From contig NZ_FNIR01000003.1 of assembly GCF_900103975.1 (NCBI RefSeq), positions 1-64,000 on the forward strand: DNA of 64,000 nucleotides, in the 5' to 3' direction. The translations under genes and the position numbers were made by a program. Positions 54,518-62,938 of the stretch are shown piece after piece. Position 1 is the first letter of the stretch; each line of letters opens with the position of its first letter. Below the pieces are notes generated by a model, which was not told the origin of the DNA, did not search any database, and saw only the letters and a program-made list of their open reading frames with translations. Source of the stretch: Klenkia soli (GTDB taxonomy: Bacteria > Actinomycetota > Actinomycetes > Mycobacteriales > Geodermatophilaceae).

Positions 54518-54537
54518 GGCCCGGCGGTGCGGCTCGG

Positions 54538-55437
54538 TCAGGGGCGCGCGGCGACCGCGTCGAGCGCGGCGAGCTGGTCGGCGTCGAGGTCGACCTCGGC
54601 GACGGCCAGGTTCTCCTCGAGGTGGGCCAGCGACGACGTGCCGGGGATGAGCAGCACGTTCGGGCTGTGCGCCAGCAGCCAGGCCAGCCCGACCTGGGCC
54701 GGGGTGGCCCCGACCTGCCCGGCGACCTGCTGCACGACGGGGGAGTCGACGACCTTCGGCATGCCGGGGAACGCCGAGCCCAGCGGGAAGTAGGGCGCGT
54801 AGGTCACCCCGTGCCGGGCGCAGAGCTCGAGGACGTCCTCGTCGTCGCGGGCCAGCAGGCTGTAGGCGTTCTGCACGGTGACGATGCCGGCGTCGGCGAT
54901 GGCCTGCTCGACCTGGGCACGGCTGGCGGTGGAGATGCCGATGCCGGCGATGAGGCCCTCGTCGCGCATCGTGACCATCGCGGCGAGCTGGTCGGCGAGG
55001 TCGACGTGCTGGTCGTCGGGCCCGTCGTCGCCCTCGTGCAGGCGCAGGTTCACCGCGGCCAGCCGGTCGGTGCCCAGCGCGCGGAGGTTGGCCTCGACGT
55101 CCTCGCGGAGCTGCTCGGGGCGTTGGGCGGGGAGCCAGTTGCCCTCGGCGTCACGACGCGCGCCGACCTTGGAGACGAGCGCGAGGTCGGCCGGGTAGGG
55201 GTGCAGCGCCGCGTGGATCAGCTCGTTGGCGACGTCGGGGCCGTAGAACTGCGCGGTGTCGATGTGGTTGACCCCCGCCTCGACGGCCCGGCGGAGGACG
55301 GCGATCGCGGCGTCGCGGTCCTTCGGGGGGCCCATGACGCCGGGGCCGGGCAGCTGCATGGCGCCGTAGCCGATCCGCCGGACCCGGTAGCCGGCCAGGT
55401 CGACGGTGTCCGGGGCGTGGGGGGAGCTGGTGGTCAT
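54538..55437 (-). CDS. aldo/keto reductase
   Basis: A 299-residue aldo-keto reductase: RRIGYGAMQLPGPGVMG at the N-terminus, HIDTAQFYGPDVANE with catalytic Asp and Tyr, LVSKVGARR with Lys and AVNLRLHEGD, where the usual His of the tetrad is in LRLHE. IPGTSSLAHLEENLA is the NADP-binding C-terminal part. It is coupled to the upstream TetR gene (4-base ATGA overlap), so the regulator controls its expression directly. Confidence 0.9.
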   Translation of the reverse strand: MTTSSPHAPDTVDLAGYRVRRIGYGAMQLPGPGVMGPPKDRDAAIAVLRRAVEAGVNHIDTAQFYGPDVANELIHAALHPYPADLALVSKVGARRDAEGNWLPAQRPEQLREDVEANLRALGTDRLAAVNLRLHEGDDGPDDQHVDLADQLAAMVTMRDEGLIAGIGISTASRAQVEQAIADAGIVTVQNAYSLLARDDEDVLELCARHGVTYAPYFPLGSAFPGMPKVVDSPVVQQVAGQVGATPAQVGLAWLLAHSPNVLLIPGTSSLAHLEENLAVAEVDLDADQLAALDAVAARP

Positions 55438-56186
55438 GCCTCCACCCTCGCACCGTGCGCGGGTCGCCGCCCGGCCGCCTGGGCCTGGATCCCGGCGAGG
55501 AGCAGGTCCAGCCCGGAGCGGAAGACGTCCTCGTCGTCGTGGCGGGCGAACTCGTCGGCCACGTGGTGGGCGAAGGGGTAGTGGCCGGGGTCCAGCGCCC
55601 GCCACCGGTCGGCGTAGAGCTCGAGGAACGCGGCCGGCTCCAGGCCGCTGTCGAGGAACTCCTTGGGCGGCGGCTGCGCCATGTCGGCCGCGATCCCGAC
55701 GATGTAGCTGACCAGCGACGACGCGGCGTGGAACCGCTGCTTGGGGGTGAGGTCCAGCCGCATGAGCTGCTGGCCGATCCGGTCGAACATCAGCATCGAG
55801 TTCGGCTGCAGGCCGGTGTTGCGCAGCATGTACGAGCCGAACCACGGGCGGCGGCGCATCTCGTCGAACAGGGCGAGCGACAGCGCACGCAGGTTCGCGA
55901 CCGGGTCGGGGCCCTCGCCGAGGTCGGCGGTGTGCTCGAGCAGGTGGCCCATGACCTCGTCGGTGGCCCGGTCGAGCAGCTCGTCGCGGTTGGCCACGTA
56001 CCAGTAGATGCTCGCCGCGCCGCCGCCGAGCCGGGCCGCGAGGGCCCGGAAGGTGAGGGCCGGTTCGCCGCCCTCGTCGAGCAGTGCCACCGCCTCGCCG
56101 AGCACGGTCTCCAACGAGTGGGCCATCCGGCGGCGCTCGGCCCCGGGGCGTGCAGGACGCGCGGGTGCGGCGGATCGGTCGCTCAT
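55434..56186 (-). CDS. TetR family transcriptional regulator (TetR_C-type)
   Basis: A 250-residue TetR regulator. The HTH is PALTFRALAARLGGGAASIYWYVANRDELL, the form typical of TetR(class)-like repressors, with the tetracycline-repressor-type C-terminal domain. TAGAGT (56193-56198) ends 6 bases before the ATG. It is divergent from an MFS drug exporter and coupled to an aldo-keto reductase; three operator-like palindromes lie in the gap. It is likely a repressor of the exporter, in the TetR/TetA style. Confidence 0.92.
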   Translation of the reverse strand: MSDRSAAPARPARPGAERRRMAHSLETVLGEAVALLDEGGEPALTFRALAARLGGGAASIYWYVANRDELLDRATDEVMGHLLEHTADLGEGPDPVANLRALSLALFDEMRRRPWFGSYMLRNTGLQPNSMLMFDRIGQQLMRLDLTPKQRFHAASSLVSYIVGIAADMAQPPPKEFLDSGLEPAAFLELYADRWRALDPGHYPFAHHVADEFARHDDEDVFRSGLDLLLAGIQAQAAGRRPAHGARVEA

Positions 56187-56198
56187 GCTTGCACTCTA

Positions 56199-56251
56199 TC
56201 GAACGCCGTTCTATTGTCTCGAACAGCGTTCGACCATCGAACGCTGTTCGA
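56199..56251. promoter_or_regulatory. three TetR operator palindromes
   Basis: Three 15-mers occur at 56199-56213 (TCGAACGCCGTTCTA), 56219-56233 (TCGAACAGCGTTCGA) and 56237-56251 (TCGAACGCTGTTCGA). The second and third are exact reverse complements of each other; the first has an imperfect right end. They cover the divergent promoter region between the TetR and MFS genes. Confidence 0.75.
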
Positions 56252-56268
56252 TGACTCCGGAGGTGCCC

Positions 56269-57729
56269 ATGACCACCACGAACGCCCCCGGGCAGACCAC
56301 CGCGGCACCGACCTACGGGTCGCTGCGCGCCGCTGCCCTCCCGCTCGCCGCCCTCTGCCTGGCCTTCTTCGTCGAGATGGTCGACAACACCCTGCTCACC
56401 ATCGCCCTGCCGACCATCGGCCGGGACCTCGGCAGCGGCACCACCGCCCTGCAGTGGGTCACCGGGGCCTACTCGCTGACCTTCGGCGGCATGCTGCTCA
56501 CCGCCGGCTCGGCCGCCGACCGGCTCGGGCGCCGGCGGGTGCTGCTCACCGGGCTCGGCGCCTTCGGCGTCATCAGCCTCGCCGTCGTGCTCGTCTCCAC
56601 GGCCGGCGAGCTGATCGCGCTGCGCGCCGCCCTCGGGCTGGCCGCCGCCGCGATGGCCCCGGTGACCATGTCGCTGATCTTCCGGCTGTTCGACGACGAG
56701 AAGCTGCGCATGCGCGCCATCACCGTCGTGATGGTCGTCGGCATGTCGGGCTTCGTGCTGGGCCCGCTGCTGGGCGGCACCGCCCTGGCCCACGTGAGCT
56801 GGACCTGGCTGCTGCTGGTCAACGCGCCGATCGCGCTGATCGCCTGGATCGGCGTCCGGGTCGGCGTGCCCGCCGACCGGCGGGAGGACCTGACGAGCGA
56901 CCCGCTGGACCTGCCCGGCGCCGTCCTGACCATCGCGGCCATCGGGTTGGGCTGCTACGCGCTCACCAGCGGCGTCGAGCACGGCTGGCTGTCGCCGATC
57001 ACGCTGGCCGCGGCGCTGGGCGCCGTCGTCGCCGGCACCTGGTTCGTCCGGCACGAGCGCACCACCGAGTTCCCGATGCTCGACCTGGGCCTGTTCTCGA
57101 CCGGCCCGGCGCGCGGTGCGGCGATCACCCAGATGGCCGCCTCGATCACGATGGCCAGCGTCATGTTCGGGCTGATCCTGCACTTCCAGTACGCCTACGG
57201 CTGGAGCCCGGTGAAGGCCGGGTTGGCCAACCTGCCGCTGATCCTCACGATGCTCGCCGCCACCCCGGTCGCCGAGCACCTGGCCTCCCGGTTCGGCCAC
57301 CGCATCGCCTGCCTGGTCGGCGCCGGCCTGCTCGTGGCCTCGCTGCTGGGCATGGCGTGGGGTGTCGAGCACGGCTACGCCGCCATCGCGGTCTCGATGG
57401 TCGTGCTGACCACCGGGCTGCGCACCATCATGACGATCTGCGCTGTGGCCCTGGTCGAGGCGATGCCCGCCAACCGCACGTCGATGGGCGCCGCGCTCAA
57501 CGACACCGCCCAGGAGGTCGGCAGCAGCCTGGGCACCGCGGTGGTCGGCACGATGATCGCCGCCCTGGTCACCTCGACGCTGCCCGCCGGGGTCTGGACG
57601 TCGGACCTCGTGCAGTCGTTCTTCAGCGGCGAGCGGACCACCTACCTGGTGCTGGCCGGCGTGGTCGGCGTCGTGGCCACCTACGGCGCCCTCTCCCTCA
57701 CCGACTCGCGCGCTACCGACGACCACTGA
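56269..57729 (+). CDS. MFS drug exporter (DHA2-type)
   Basis: A 486-residue membrane protein with about 14 segments. It has FFVEMVDNTLLTIALPTIGRDLG, a strong DHA2 motif, then GGMLLTAGSAADRLGRRRVLLTG and the family motif C region GPLLGG. Proton-driven export of a toxic compound is expected. RBS GGAGGTG lies 4 bases before the ATG. Its promoter carries TetR-type operators, so it is inducible by the drug sensed by the divergent TetR protein. Confidence 0.92.
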   Translation: MTTTNAPGQTTAAPTYGSLRAAALPLAALCLAFFVEMVDNTLLTIALPTIGRDLGSGTTALQWVTGAYSLTFGGMLLTAGSAADRLGRRRVLLTGLGAFGVISLAVVLVSTAGELIALRAALGLAAAAMAPVTMSLIFRLFDDEKLRMRAITVVMVVGMSGFVLGPLLGGTALAHVSWTWLLLVNAPIALIAWIGVRVGVPADRREDLTSDPLDLPGAVLTIAAIGLGCYALTSGVEHGWLSPITLAAALGAVVAGTWFVRHERTTEFPMLDLGLFSTGPARGAAITQMAASITMASVMFGLILHFQYAYGWSPVKAGLANLPLILTMLAATPVAEHLASRFGHRIACLVGAGLLVASLLGMAWGVEHGYAAIAVSMVVLTTGLRTIMTICAVALVEAMPANRTSMGAALNDTAQEVGSSLGTAVVGTMIAALVTSTLPAGVWTSDLVQSFFSGERTTYLVLAGVVGVVATYGALSLTDSRATDDH

Positions 57730-57788
57730 CGGCCCACCGGGACCCGGCCCGGGACGACGCGGCCCAGGGCCGGGCGTAGCTTCCGGCC

Positions 57789-58565
57789 ATGACCTCGTTC
57801 AGCCCCGAGCTCCAGCGCGTCCTGGACACCGTGCCCGCCGCCGACGTCGACACGTCGACCGTCCCGGTCCCCGCCGACGGCGTCGAGCTGCAGGGCTACC
57901 TCGCCGCCCCGGCGGGCGTCGAGGGCCGGCGGCCCGGGGTGCTGGTGCTGCACGACTGGTCGGGCATGACCGACCACGTGCGGGTGCGCGCGCAGATGCT
58001 GGCGCGGCTGGGCCACGTCGCGCTGGCCGGCGACGTCTTCGGCACCGCCGAGCAGCCCGCCTCGACCGAGGAGTCGATGGCGCTGGTCGGCCGGTTCTAC
58101 GGTGACGTGGAGCTGTTCCGGGCCCGCGTGCAGGCCAACCTCGACGCGCTGCGCGCCGACCCCCGGGTGGACCCGTCGCGGATCGTGGTCATGGGCTACT
58201 GCTTCGGCGGCAGCGGGGCCCTGGAGGCCGCGCGCGCCGGTGCCGACGTCCGCGGGGTCGTGTCCTTCCACGGCGGGCTCGGCACGTCGGCCCCGGCCGA
58301 GCCGGGCAGCGTGACCGCCTCGGTGCTGGTGCTCACCGGCGCCGACGACCCGATGGTGCCGCCCTCGGCCGTCGAGGCCCTGGAGGACGAGCTGCGGACG
58401 GCGGGCGCCCCCGACTGGCAGGTGGTCACCTACAGCGGCGCGCTGCACGCCTTCGCCGTTCCGGGGGTCGACGCGGCCGAGCAGGGCGCGGCCTACCAGG
58501 ACACCGCCGACCGCCGCTCGTGGCGGGCCCTGCAGGACTTCCTCGCCGAGGTCGTCCCGGTCTGA
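57789..58565 (+). CDS. dienelactone hydrolase family protein
   Basis: A 258-residue alpha/beta-hydrolase of the DLH family. It has VLVLHDWSGMTDHVR, the nucleophile motif GYCFGG with Cys as nucleophile, Asp in LTGADDPMVP and His in SGALHAFAVPG. True dienelactone hydrolases act in chlorocatechol degradation, but many relatives have other substrates and no ring-cleavage genes are adjacent. TAGCTT (57777-57782) ends 6 bases before the ATG. Confidence 0.9.
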   Translation: MTSFSPELQRVLDTVPAADVDTSTVPVPADGVELQGYLAAPAGVEGRRPGVLVLHDWSGMTDHVRVRAQMLARLGHVALAGDVFGTAEQPASTEESMALVGRFYGDVELFRARVQANLDALRADPRVDPSRIVVMGYCFGGSGALEAARAGADVRGVVSFHGGLGTSAPAEPGSVTASVLVLTGADDPMVPPSAVEALEDELRTAGAPDWQVVTYSGALHAFAVPGVDAAEQGAAYQDTADRRSWRALQDFLAEVVPV

Positions 58566-58635
58566 GGCCCGGTCCTTCGTCGACCGGTTCGCCGGCATCC
58601 TGCCCGGGCCCGCCGACCCGGGGTGACCGCGCCGG

Positions 58636-58950
58636 TCAGGCCGGGCCGGTGACCGCCGCGGCGTGCTCCTCGGCCCATCGCGCCAGGGCCAGCAGCGGCC
58701 CGCCCGCGAAGCTCGCACCGGTGGCGGTCAGCCGGTAGGCCCGGTCGACCTGCTCGACCAGACCGCGGGCGCGCAGCCGGGCCAACGACTGGTGCAGCAC
58801 CTTGTCCCCGACCCCGCCGAGCTCGGCGCGCAGCTCGACCCGACGGCGCGGGCCGGCGCGCAGGGCGGTGAGCACGACGGCGTCCCAGCTGTGCGCGATC
58901 AGGTCGACGCCGAGCCGCACGTGGCAGTCCGCGGTGCTCAGCGGTTGCAC
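58636..58950 (-). CDS. HxlR-family helix-turn-helix regulator
   Basis: A 104-residue MarR/HxlR-type winged-helix protein: DLIAHSWDAVVLTALRAGPRRRVELRAELGGVGDKVLHQSLARLRARGLVEQ, then RLTATG. Short HxlR proteins often repress divergent NAD(P)-dependent oxidoreductases and respond to electrophiles. No N-terminal Cys typical of redox-sensing members is present except Cys9. It shares a promoter region with the NmrA-type gene, which holds a perfect palindrome. Confidence 0.85.
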   Translation of the reverse strand: MQPLSTADCHVRLGVDLIAHSWDAVVLTALRAGPRRRVELRAELGGVGDKVLHQSLARLRARGLVEQVDRAYRLTATGASFAGGPLLALARWAEEHAAAVTGPA

Positions 58951-58970
58951 GGCAGCCCCCGGGTGGGTCC

Positions 58971-58996
58971 GGATGCCTACCGAGCGGTAGGCATCC
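58971..58996. promoter_or_regulatory. HxlR-type operator, 11-bp perfect inverted repeat
   Basis: GGATGCCTACC-GAGC-GGTAGGCATCC is a perfect inverted repeat with 11-base arms and a 4-base centre, between the HxlR and NmrA genes. TAGCGT (59003-59008) follows on the right, where a -10 for the NmrA gene may lie. Confidence 0.75.
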
Positions 58997-59040
58997 CGAG
59001 CTTAGCGTCGGGGACCCACCACTCCACGGGAGGACCAGCG

Positions 59041-59994
59041 ATGTCGACCACACCGTCCACGACCGGCTCCGACGACGGCCCCGGCGACCGACCCGTCGTC
59101 GTCCTCGGGGCGACCGGGCAGCAGGGCGGCGCGGTGGTGCGGGCGCTGCGCGAGCGGGGCCGCGCCGTCCGGGCGGTCGTGCGGGACCCGGCCGGCGCCC
59201 GGGCCCGGACGCTGGCGGCGGGAGGGGTCGAGGTGGTGCCCGGGGACCTGGACGACGCGGCGTCGCTGCGGTCGGCCATGACCGGCGCGCACGGGGTGTT
59301 CAGCGTCCAGCCGAGCTCGGGCCAGGCCGGGTCGGGCGTCACCGACGAGGACGAGGTCCGGTTCGGGCTGGCCGTCGCCGACGCCGCGCAGGCGGCCGGC
59401 GTGGCGCACCTGGTGTACAGCTCGGCCAACGCCGTGGGGCCGGTGCCGACCGGGGTGGGGCACGTCGACACCAAGGCCCGGATCGAGGAGCACGTCCGCG
59501 CACTGCCGACCCCCAGCACGGTCATCCGGCCGGCGGCCTTCATGGAGATCCTGCTGCTCCCGGGGTCCGGGCTGCCCGACGGCCGGTTCTCGTTCCTGGC
59601 GCGTCCCGACCAGGCCATGCAGTTCATCGCCGCACGCGACGTCGGCCGGGTGGTCGCGCAGGTGCTCGCCGCCCCCTCCCGCTGGGCCGGCCGGACGGTC
59701 GAGCTCGCCGGTGACGCCCTGACCGGGGACGCCCTCGCCGCCGTCCTGGCCGGGCACCTCGGTCGACCCGTCGAGTACCGGCGGATCCCGGACGACGTGC
59801 TCGCCCGCGAGCGGCTCCTGGGTCGGCTGGCCGCACTCGTGGACGACGGCCGGTTGGCCGGCCGCGCGGACCTCGACGCGCTGCGGGCCGACTTCCCGTT
59901 CCTGCTGCGGTTCGACGACTGGCTGGCCGGACCCGGCTCCGCTCTCCTCGACGCAGCCCTGCGCCCGACCAGCGGCGGCGTCTCGCTGCGGTGA
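59041..59994 (+). CDS. NmrA-like NAD(P)-binding oxidoreductase
   Basis: A 317-residue NmrA/HSCARG-type protein: VVLGATGQQGGAVVRAL nucleotide loop, VRDPAGARARTL, GVFSVQPSS, HLVYSSANAVG and a C-terminal domain with LPTPSTVIRPAAFMEILL. Such proteins act as NADPH sensors or as quinone reductases (QorB-like). The divergent HxlR regulator and the palindrome upstream suggest electrophile-responsive expression. RBS GGGAGGACC precedes the ATG. Confidence 0.9.
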   Translation: MSTTPSTTGSDDGPGDRPVVVLGATGQQGGAVVRALRERGRAVRAVVRDPAGARARTLAAGGVEVVPGDLDDAASLRSAMTGAHGVFSVQPSSGQAGSGVTDEDEVRFGLAVADAAQAAGVAHLVYSSANAVGPVPTGVGHVDTKARIEEHVRALPTPSTVIRPAAFMEILLLPGSGLPDGRFSFLARPDQAMQFIAARDVGRVVAQVLAAPSRWAGRTVELAGDALTGDALAAVLAGHLGRPVEYRRIPDDVLARERLLGRLAALVDDGRLAGRADLDALRADFPFLLRFDDWLAGPGSALLDAALRPTSGGVSLR

Positions 59995-60013
59995 GCGGTC
60001 CCGCCGGACCCCG

Positions 60014-60424
60014 TCAGCCGTGGTCCGGGGCGGTGGCGTACTCCTCGTCGGTGACCGGGGTCAGCCAGTGGACGACGGCGTGGTCGTCGTCGGCCTCGTT
60101 GATGGCCAGGTGCACCATCAGCCGGTCGGAGGCGGCGCCGTGCCAGTGCTCCTCGTCGGCCTCGAACAGCACGCGGTCGCCCGGGCGGATGACCTCGACG
60201 GGGCCGCCACGACGCTGGCACAGGCCCACGCCCTCGGTGACGAAGACGGTCTGGGACAGCGGGTGGCGGTGCCAGTGGGTGCGCGCGCCGGGCATGAAGT
60301 GGACCAGGTTCGCGGTGATCCGTGAGGGGGCCGGGGCGGCGGCGACGGCGTCGATGTAGACGTCGCCGGTGAACCAGTCGGCGGGGCCCTTCGCGGTGGC
60401 GGTGGAGCTGCGGGTGATCTGCAC
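60014..60424 (-). CDS. cupin domain protein
   Basis: A 136-residue single-cupin protein: FMPGARTHWHRHPLSQTVFVTEG (metal-binding HxH with Gln or Glu), GDRVLFEADEEHWHGA and HLAI. It resembles the small carboxymuconolactone-associated cupins found near oxidoreductase genes. Mn or Fe binding is likely; the reaction is unknown. It is convergent with the NmrA-type gene and lies downstream of the MmyB-like regulator gene on the same strand (23-base gap). Confidence 0.92.
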   Translation of the reverse strand: MQITRSSTATAKGPADWFTGDVYIDAVAAAPAPSRITANLVHFMPGARTHWHRHPLSQTVFVTEGVGLCQRRGGPVEVIRPGDRVLFEADEEHWHGAASDRLMVHLAINEADDDHAVVHWLTPVTDEEYATAPDHG

Positions 60425-60447
60425 GGGATGTCCTGTTCTCGGGGTGG

Positions 60448-61335
60448 TCAGCGGGCGGGTGCGGCCTCGGTGGGCAGCGCGTCCTGGGTCGCGGCCCAGG
60501 ACGCCAGCAGCTTCAGCGCGTCGGCGGTCGGCGTGCCTGCGGCTGCGGTGTAGACGTTGAGCTGCAGGCCCGGTGCCGACGGCAGCTCCATGGACTCGAA
60601 GTCCAGGTCGAGCTGGCCGACGACGGGGTGCCGCAACCGCTTGCTGCCGGAGCGGTGGAACTGGACGTCCTGCGAGGCCCAGCGGCGGCGGAAGGTCTCC
60701 GAGCGGGTCGACAGCTCCCCGACCAGGGCGATGAGGTCGGGGTCGTGCGGGTTGCGGCCGGCCTCCATCCGCAGCATGGCGGCCGCGTCGCGGGCGACGC
60801 GGTCGTAGTCGACGAAGAAGTCGGGCGCAGCCGGGTCGAGGTAGACGAACCGGGTGGTGTTGGCCGGGCGTCGCCCGTCGGCCAGGACGGGGGCGTAGAG
60901 GGCGCGGGCCAGGGTGTTCATGGCCAGGATGTCGTGGCGGCCGTTGCGCACCCAGGCCGGGGCGTCGGTCATCGCGTCCAGCACCTGCTGCACACCGGGT
61001 CGGACACCGTTCGGGGCGGTGCGGCGGCGCCGGGCGCTGCCCGGGCCGCTGGCCACGGCCAACGCGGCCAGGTGTGCGCGTTCGGCCTCGTCCAGGCGCA
61101 GGGCGTCGCCCAGGCCGTCGAGCACCGACTCTGAGGCGCCGGCGAGGCTGCCGCGCTCCATGCGCACGTAGTAGTCCACCGAGACCCCGGCCAGCATCGC
61201 CACCTCCTCGCGGCGCAGGCCCTTGACCCGCCGGTTGCCGCCGTAGGCCGGCAACCCGGCCTCGGCGGGGGACAGCCGGGCGCGGCGGGTCGTGAGGAAG
61301 TCGCGGATCTCGGCGTGCAGGTCGGTGGAGCCCAT
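60448..61335 (-). CDS. MmyB-like helix-turn-helix transcriptional regulator
   Basis: A protein of about 295 residues. It has an N-terminal XRE-type HTH (RVKGLRREEVAMLAGVSVDYYVRMERG) and a C-terminal MmyB-like PAS-type ligand domain (NGRHDILAMNTLARALYAPV and FRRRWASQDVQFHRSGSKRLRHP). Proteins of this class bind small acyl or lipid ligands and regulate divergent dehydrogenase or transporter genes. It is divergent from an MFS exporter. Start ATG 61335 (or 61356). Confidence 0.9.
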   Translation of the reverse strand: MGSTDLHAEIRDFLTTRRARLSPAEAGLPAYGGNRRVKGLRREEVAMLAGVSVDYYVRMERGSLAGASESVLDGLGDALRLDEAERAHLAALAVASGPGSARRRRTAPNGVRPGVQQVLDAMTDAPAWVRNGRHDILAMNTLARALYAPVLADGRRPANTTRFVYLDPAAPDFFVDYDRVARDAAAMLRMEAGRNPHDPDLIALVGELSTRSETFRRRWASQDVQFHRSGSKRLRHPVVGQLDLDFESMELPSAPGLQLNVYTAAAGTPTADALKLLASWAATQDALPTEAAPAR

Positions 61336-61375
61336 GGCGTCCACGGTAGGCAGCACCAGCGCGGCCAGGGGGGCC

Positions 61376-61388
61376 CTGTCAGTACCGG
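61376..61388. promoter_or_regulatory. shared 13-mer upstream of the MFS gene
   Basis: CTGTCAGTACCGG ends 48 bases before the MFS start. A near-identical CTGGCAGTACCGG (62877-62889) ends 49 bases before the aldo-keto reductase start downstream. This identical placement suggests one regulator, probably the MmyB-like protein. Confidence 0.55.
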
Positions 61389-61436
61389 GATCGACCGTGG
61401 CTGCCGCACCCGCGGGATCGGGGGTGCAGTGGTCCG

Positions 61437-62870
61437 GTGCCCTCCTCGACCAAGCCGGCCGCCGTGCTGGCCATCATCCTGACCAGCTACTTCATGATCC
61501 TGCTGGACAACTCGGTGATCTTCACCGGACTGCCCGCCATCCGCGCCGGCCTGGACCTGTCGGCGACCCAGCTGTCCTGGGTGCAGGACGCCTACGTGCT
61601 GGTGTTCGGCGGTCTGCTGCTGCTCGCCGCCCGCGCCGGGGACGTCCTGGGCCGACGGCGGCTGTTCGTCGCCGGCCTGGTGGTGTTCGGGGCGGCGTCG
61701 CTGCTGATCGGGCTGTCCCCGAACGGGGCATGGATGATCGCCGCCCGGGCCGTGCAGGGGGTGGGCGCGGCGATCGTGGCCCCGACCTCGCTGGCGCTGC
61801 TGACCGCCTCCTTCGACGGGGAGGCCCGCACCCGCGCGGTGGCCTGGTACGCCGCCACCGCCGGCATCGGGGCCAGCCTGGGCCTGCTCGTCGGCGGCGC
61901 GCTGACCGAGTGGGTGTCCTGGCGGGCGGCGTTCCTGGTCAACGTCCCGATCGCGGTCGCGATGGTCGTCGGTGCCCGGAGGGTGCTGGTCGAGACCCCG
62001 CGGCAGCACGGCCGCCCCGACGTCGTCGGGGCCCTGACCGCCACGCTGGGCATGGGTGGGCTGGTGTTCGCGATCATCGAGTCCGCCGTGACGGGGTGGA
62101 CCTCACCGCGCGTGCTGCTCCCGGCGGCGGTCGGCGTGGCTCTGCTGGTCGCCCTGGTGGTGACCGAGTCCCGGGTGGCTCAGCCGATCATGCCGCTGCG
62201 GCTGTTCGCCGACCGCGAGCGGTCGGGCGCCTACGCCGTCCGCATGCTCTACCTGGGCGCGATGATGGGGTTCTTCTTCTTCGGCACCCAGCTGATGCAG
62301 GACGGGCTGGGGTTCACCGCGCTGCAGGCCGGGCTGGGGTTCCTGCCCATGTCCGCGGTGAACTTCGCCGTCGCCCTGGCCATCCCGAGGCTGCGCACCC
62401 GGGTCGGTGACGGGGTGCTGCTGACCGCGGGGACGGCGCTGACCCTGGCCGGCATGGTCTGGTTCTCCCGCGCCGGGATCACCGACCCCTACCTGTCCGC
62501 GATCGCGTTGCCCATGGTGCTGATCGGCGCCGGGCAGGGCCTGGTGTTCGCCCCGCTGACCTCGGCGGCCCTCGCCCGGGTCTCCGGTGCCGATGCGGGT
62601 GCGGCGTCCGGGTTGCTGAACACCGCCCACCAGCTGGGCTCGGCGCTGGGCCTGGCGGTGCTGTCCGCGGTGGCGGCGACCGCCGGCGCAGGGCGCACCG
62701 GCACCGCCGCCGTCGCCGCCCGGGTGGAGGGCGCGCTCGCCGGTTCCGCCGTCCTGCTCGCACTCGCGTTGGTCGTGGTGTCCGTCGTGCTGCTGCCCCG
62801 GCGCGCCACCACCACGACCCCGTCGTCGTCCGGGCGGAGCGGCCGGGAGCCCGTCGTCGCCGGTCGCTGA
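61437..62870 (+). CDS. MFS transporter (DHA2-type)
   Basis: A 477-residue exporter-type MFS protein of about 14 segments: FMILLDNSVIFTGLPAIRAGL, RAGDVLGRRRLFVAG, GLLVGGALTEWVSWRAAFLVN and FFFFGTQLMQDGLGF. The pattern matches actinobacterial EmrB/QacA-like drug exporters. GTG start at 61437. It is divergent from the MmyB-like regulator and precedes two aldo-keto reductase genes. Confidence 0.92.
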   Translation: MPSSTKPAAVLAIILTSYFMILLDNSVIFTGLPAIRAGLDLSATQLSWVQDAYVLVFGGLLLLAARAGDVLGRRRLFVAGLVVFGAASLLIGLSPNGAWMIAARAVQGVGAAIVAPTSLALLTASFDGEARTRAVAWYAATAGIGASLGLLVGGALTEWVSWRAAFLVNVPIAVAMVVGARRVLVETPRQHGRPDVVGALTATLGMGGLVFAIIESAVTGWTSPRVLLPAAVGVALLVALVVTESRVAQPIMPLRLFADRERSGAYAVRMLYLGAMMGFFFFGTQLMQDGLGFTALQAGLGFLPMSAVNFAVALAIPRLRTRVGDGVLLTAGTALTLAGMVWFSRAGITDPYLSAIALPMVLIGAGQGLVFAPLTSAALARVSGADAGAASGLLNTAHQLGSALGLAVLSAVAATAGAGRTGTAAVAARVEGALAGSAVLLALALVVVSVVLLPRRATTTTPSSSGRSGREPVVAGR

Positions 62871-62872
62871 GG

Positions 62873-62889
62873 GGTACTGGCAGTACCGG
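62873..62889. promoter_or_regulatory. shared 13-mer/inverted repeat upstream of the aldo-keto reductase
   Basis: GGTACT-GGC-AGTACC (62873-62887) is a perfect inverted repeat that includes the 13-mer CTGGCAGTACCGG, also found upstream of the MFS gene at 61376-61388. It begins 2 bases after the MFS stop codon. Confidence 0.58.
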
Positions 62890-62938
62890 TCCGGACGTGC
62901 CCTGGCAGCGCCTCGCGACCCGGGGGACCGTGGTGGGC

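Noticed and set aside
56219-56251. LexA (SOS) boxes before the MFS gene
   Set aside because: TCGAAC...GTTCGA halves are present, but the spacing is 3 bases, not 4, and three copies lie between a TetR gene and its exporter, so TetR operators explain them better.
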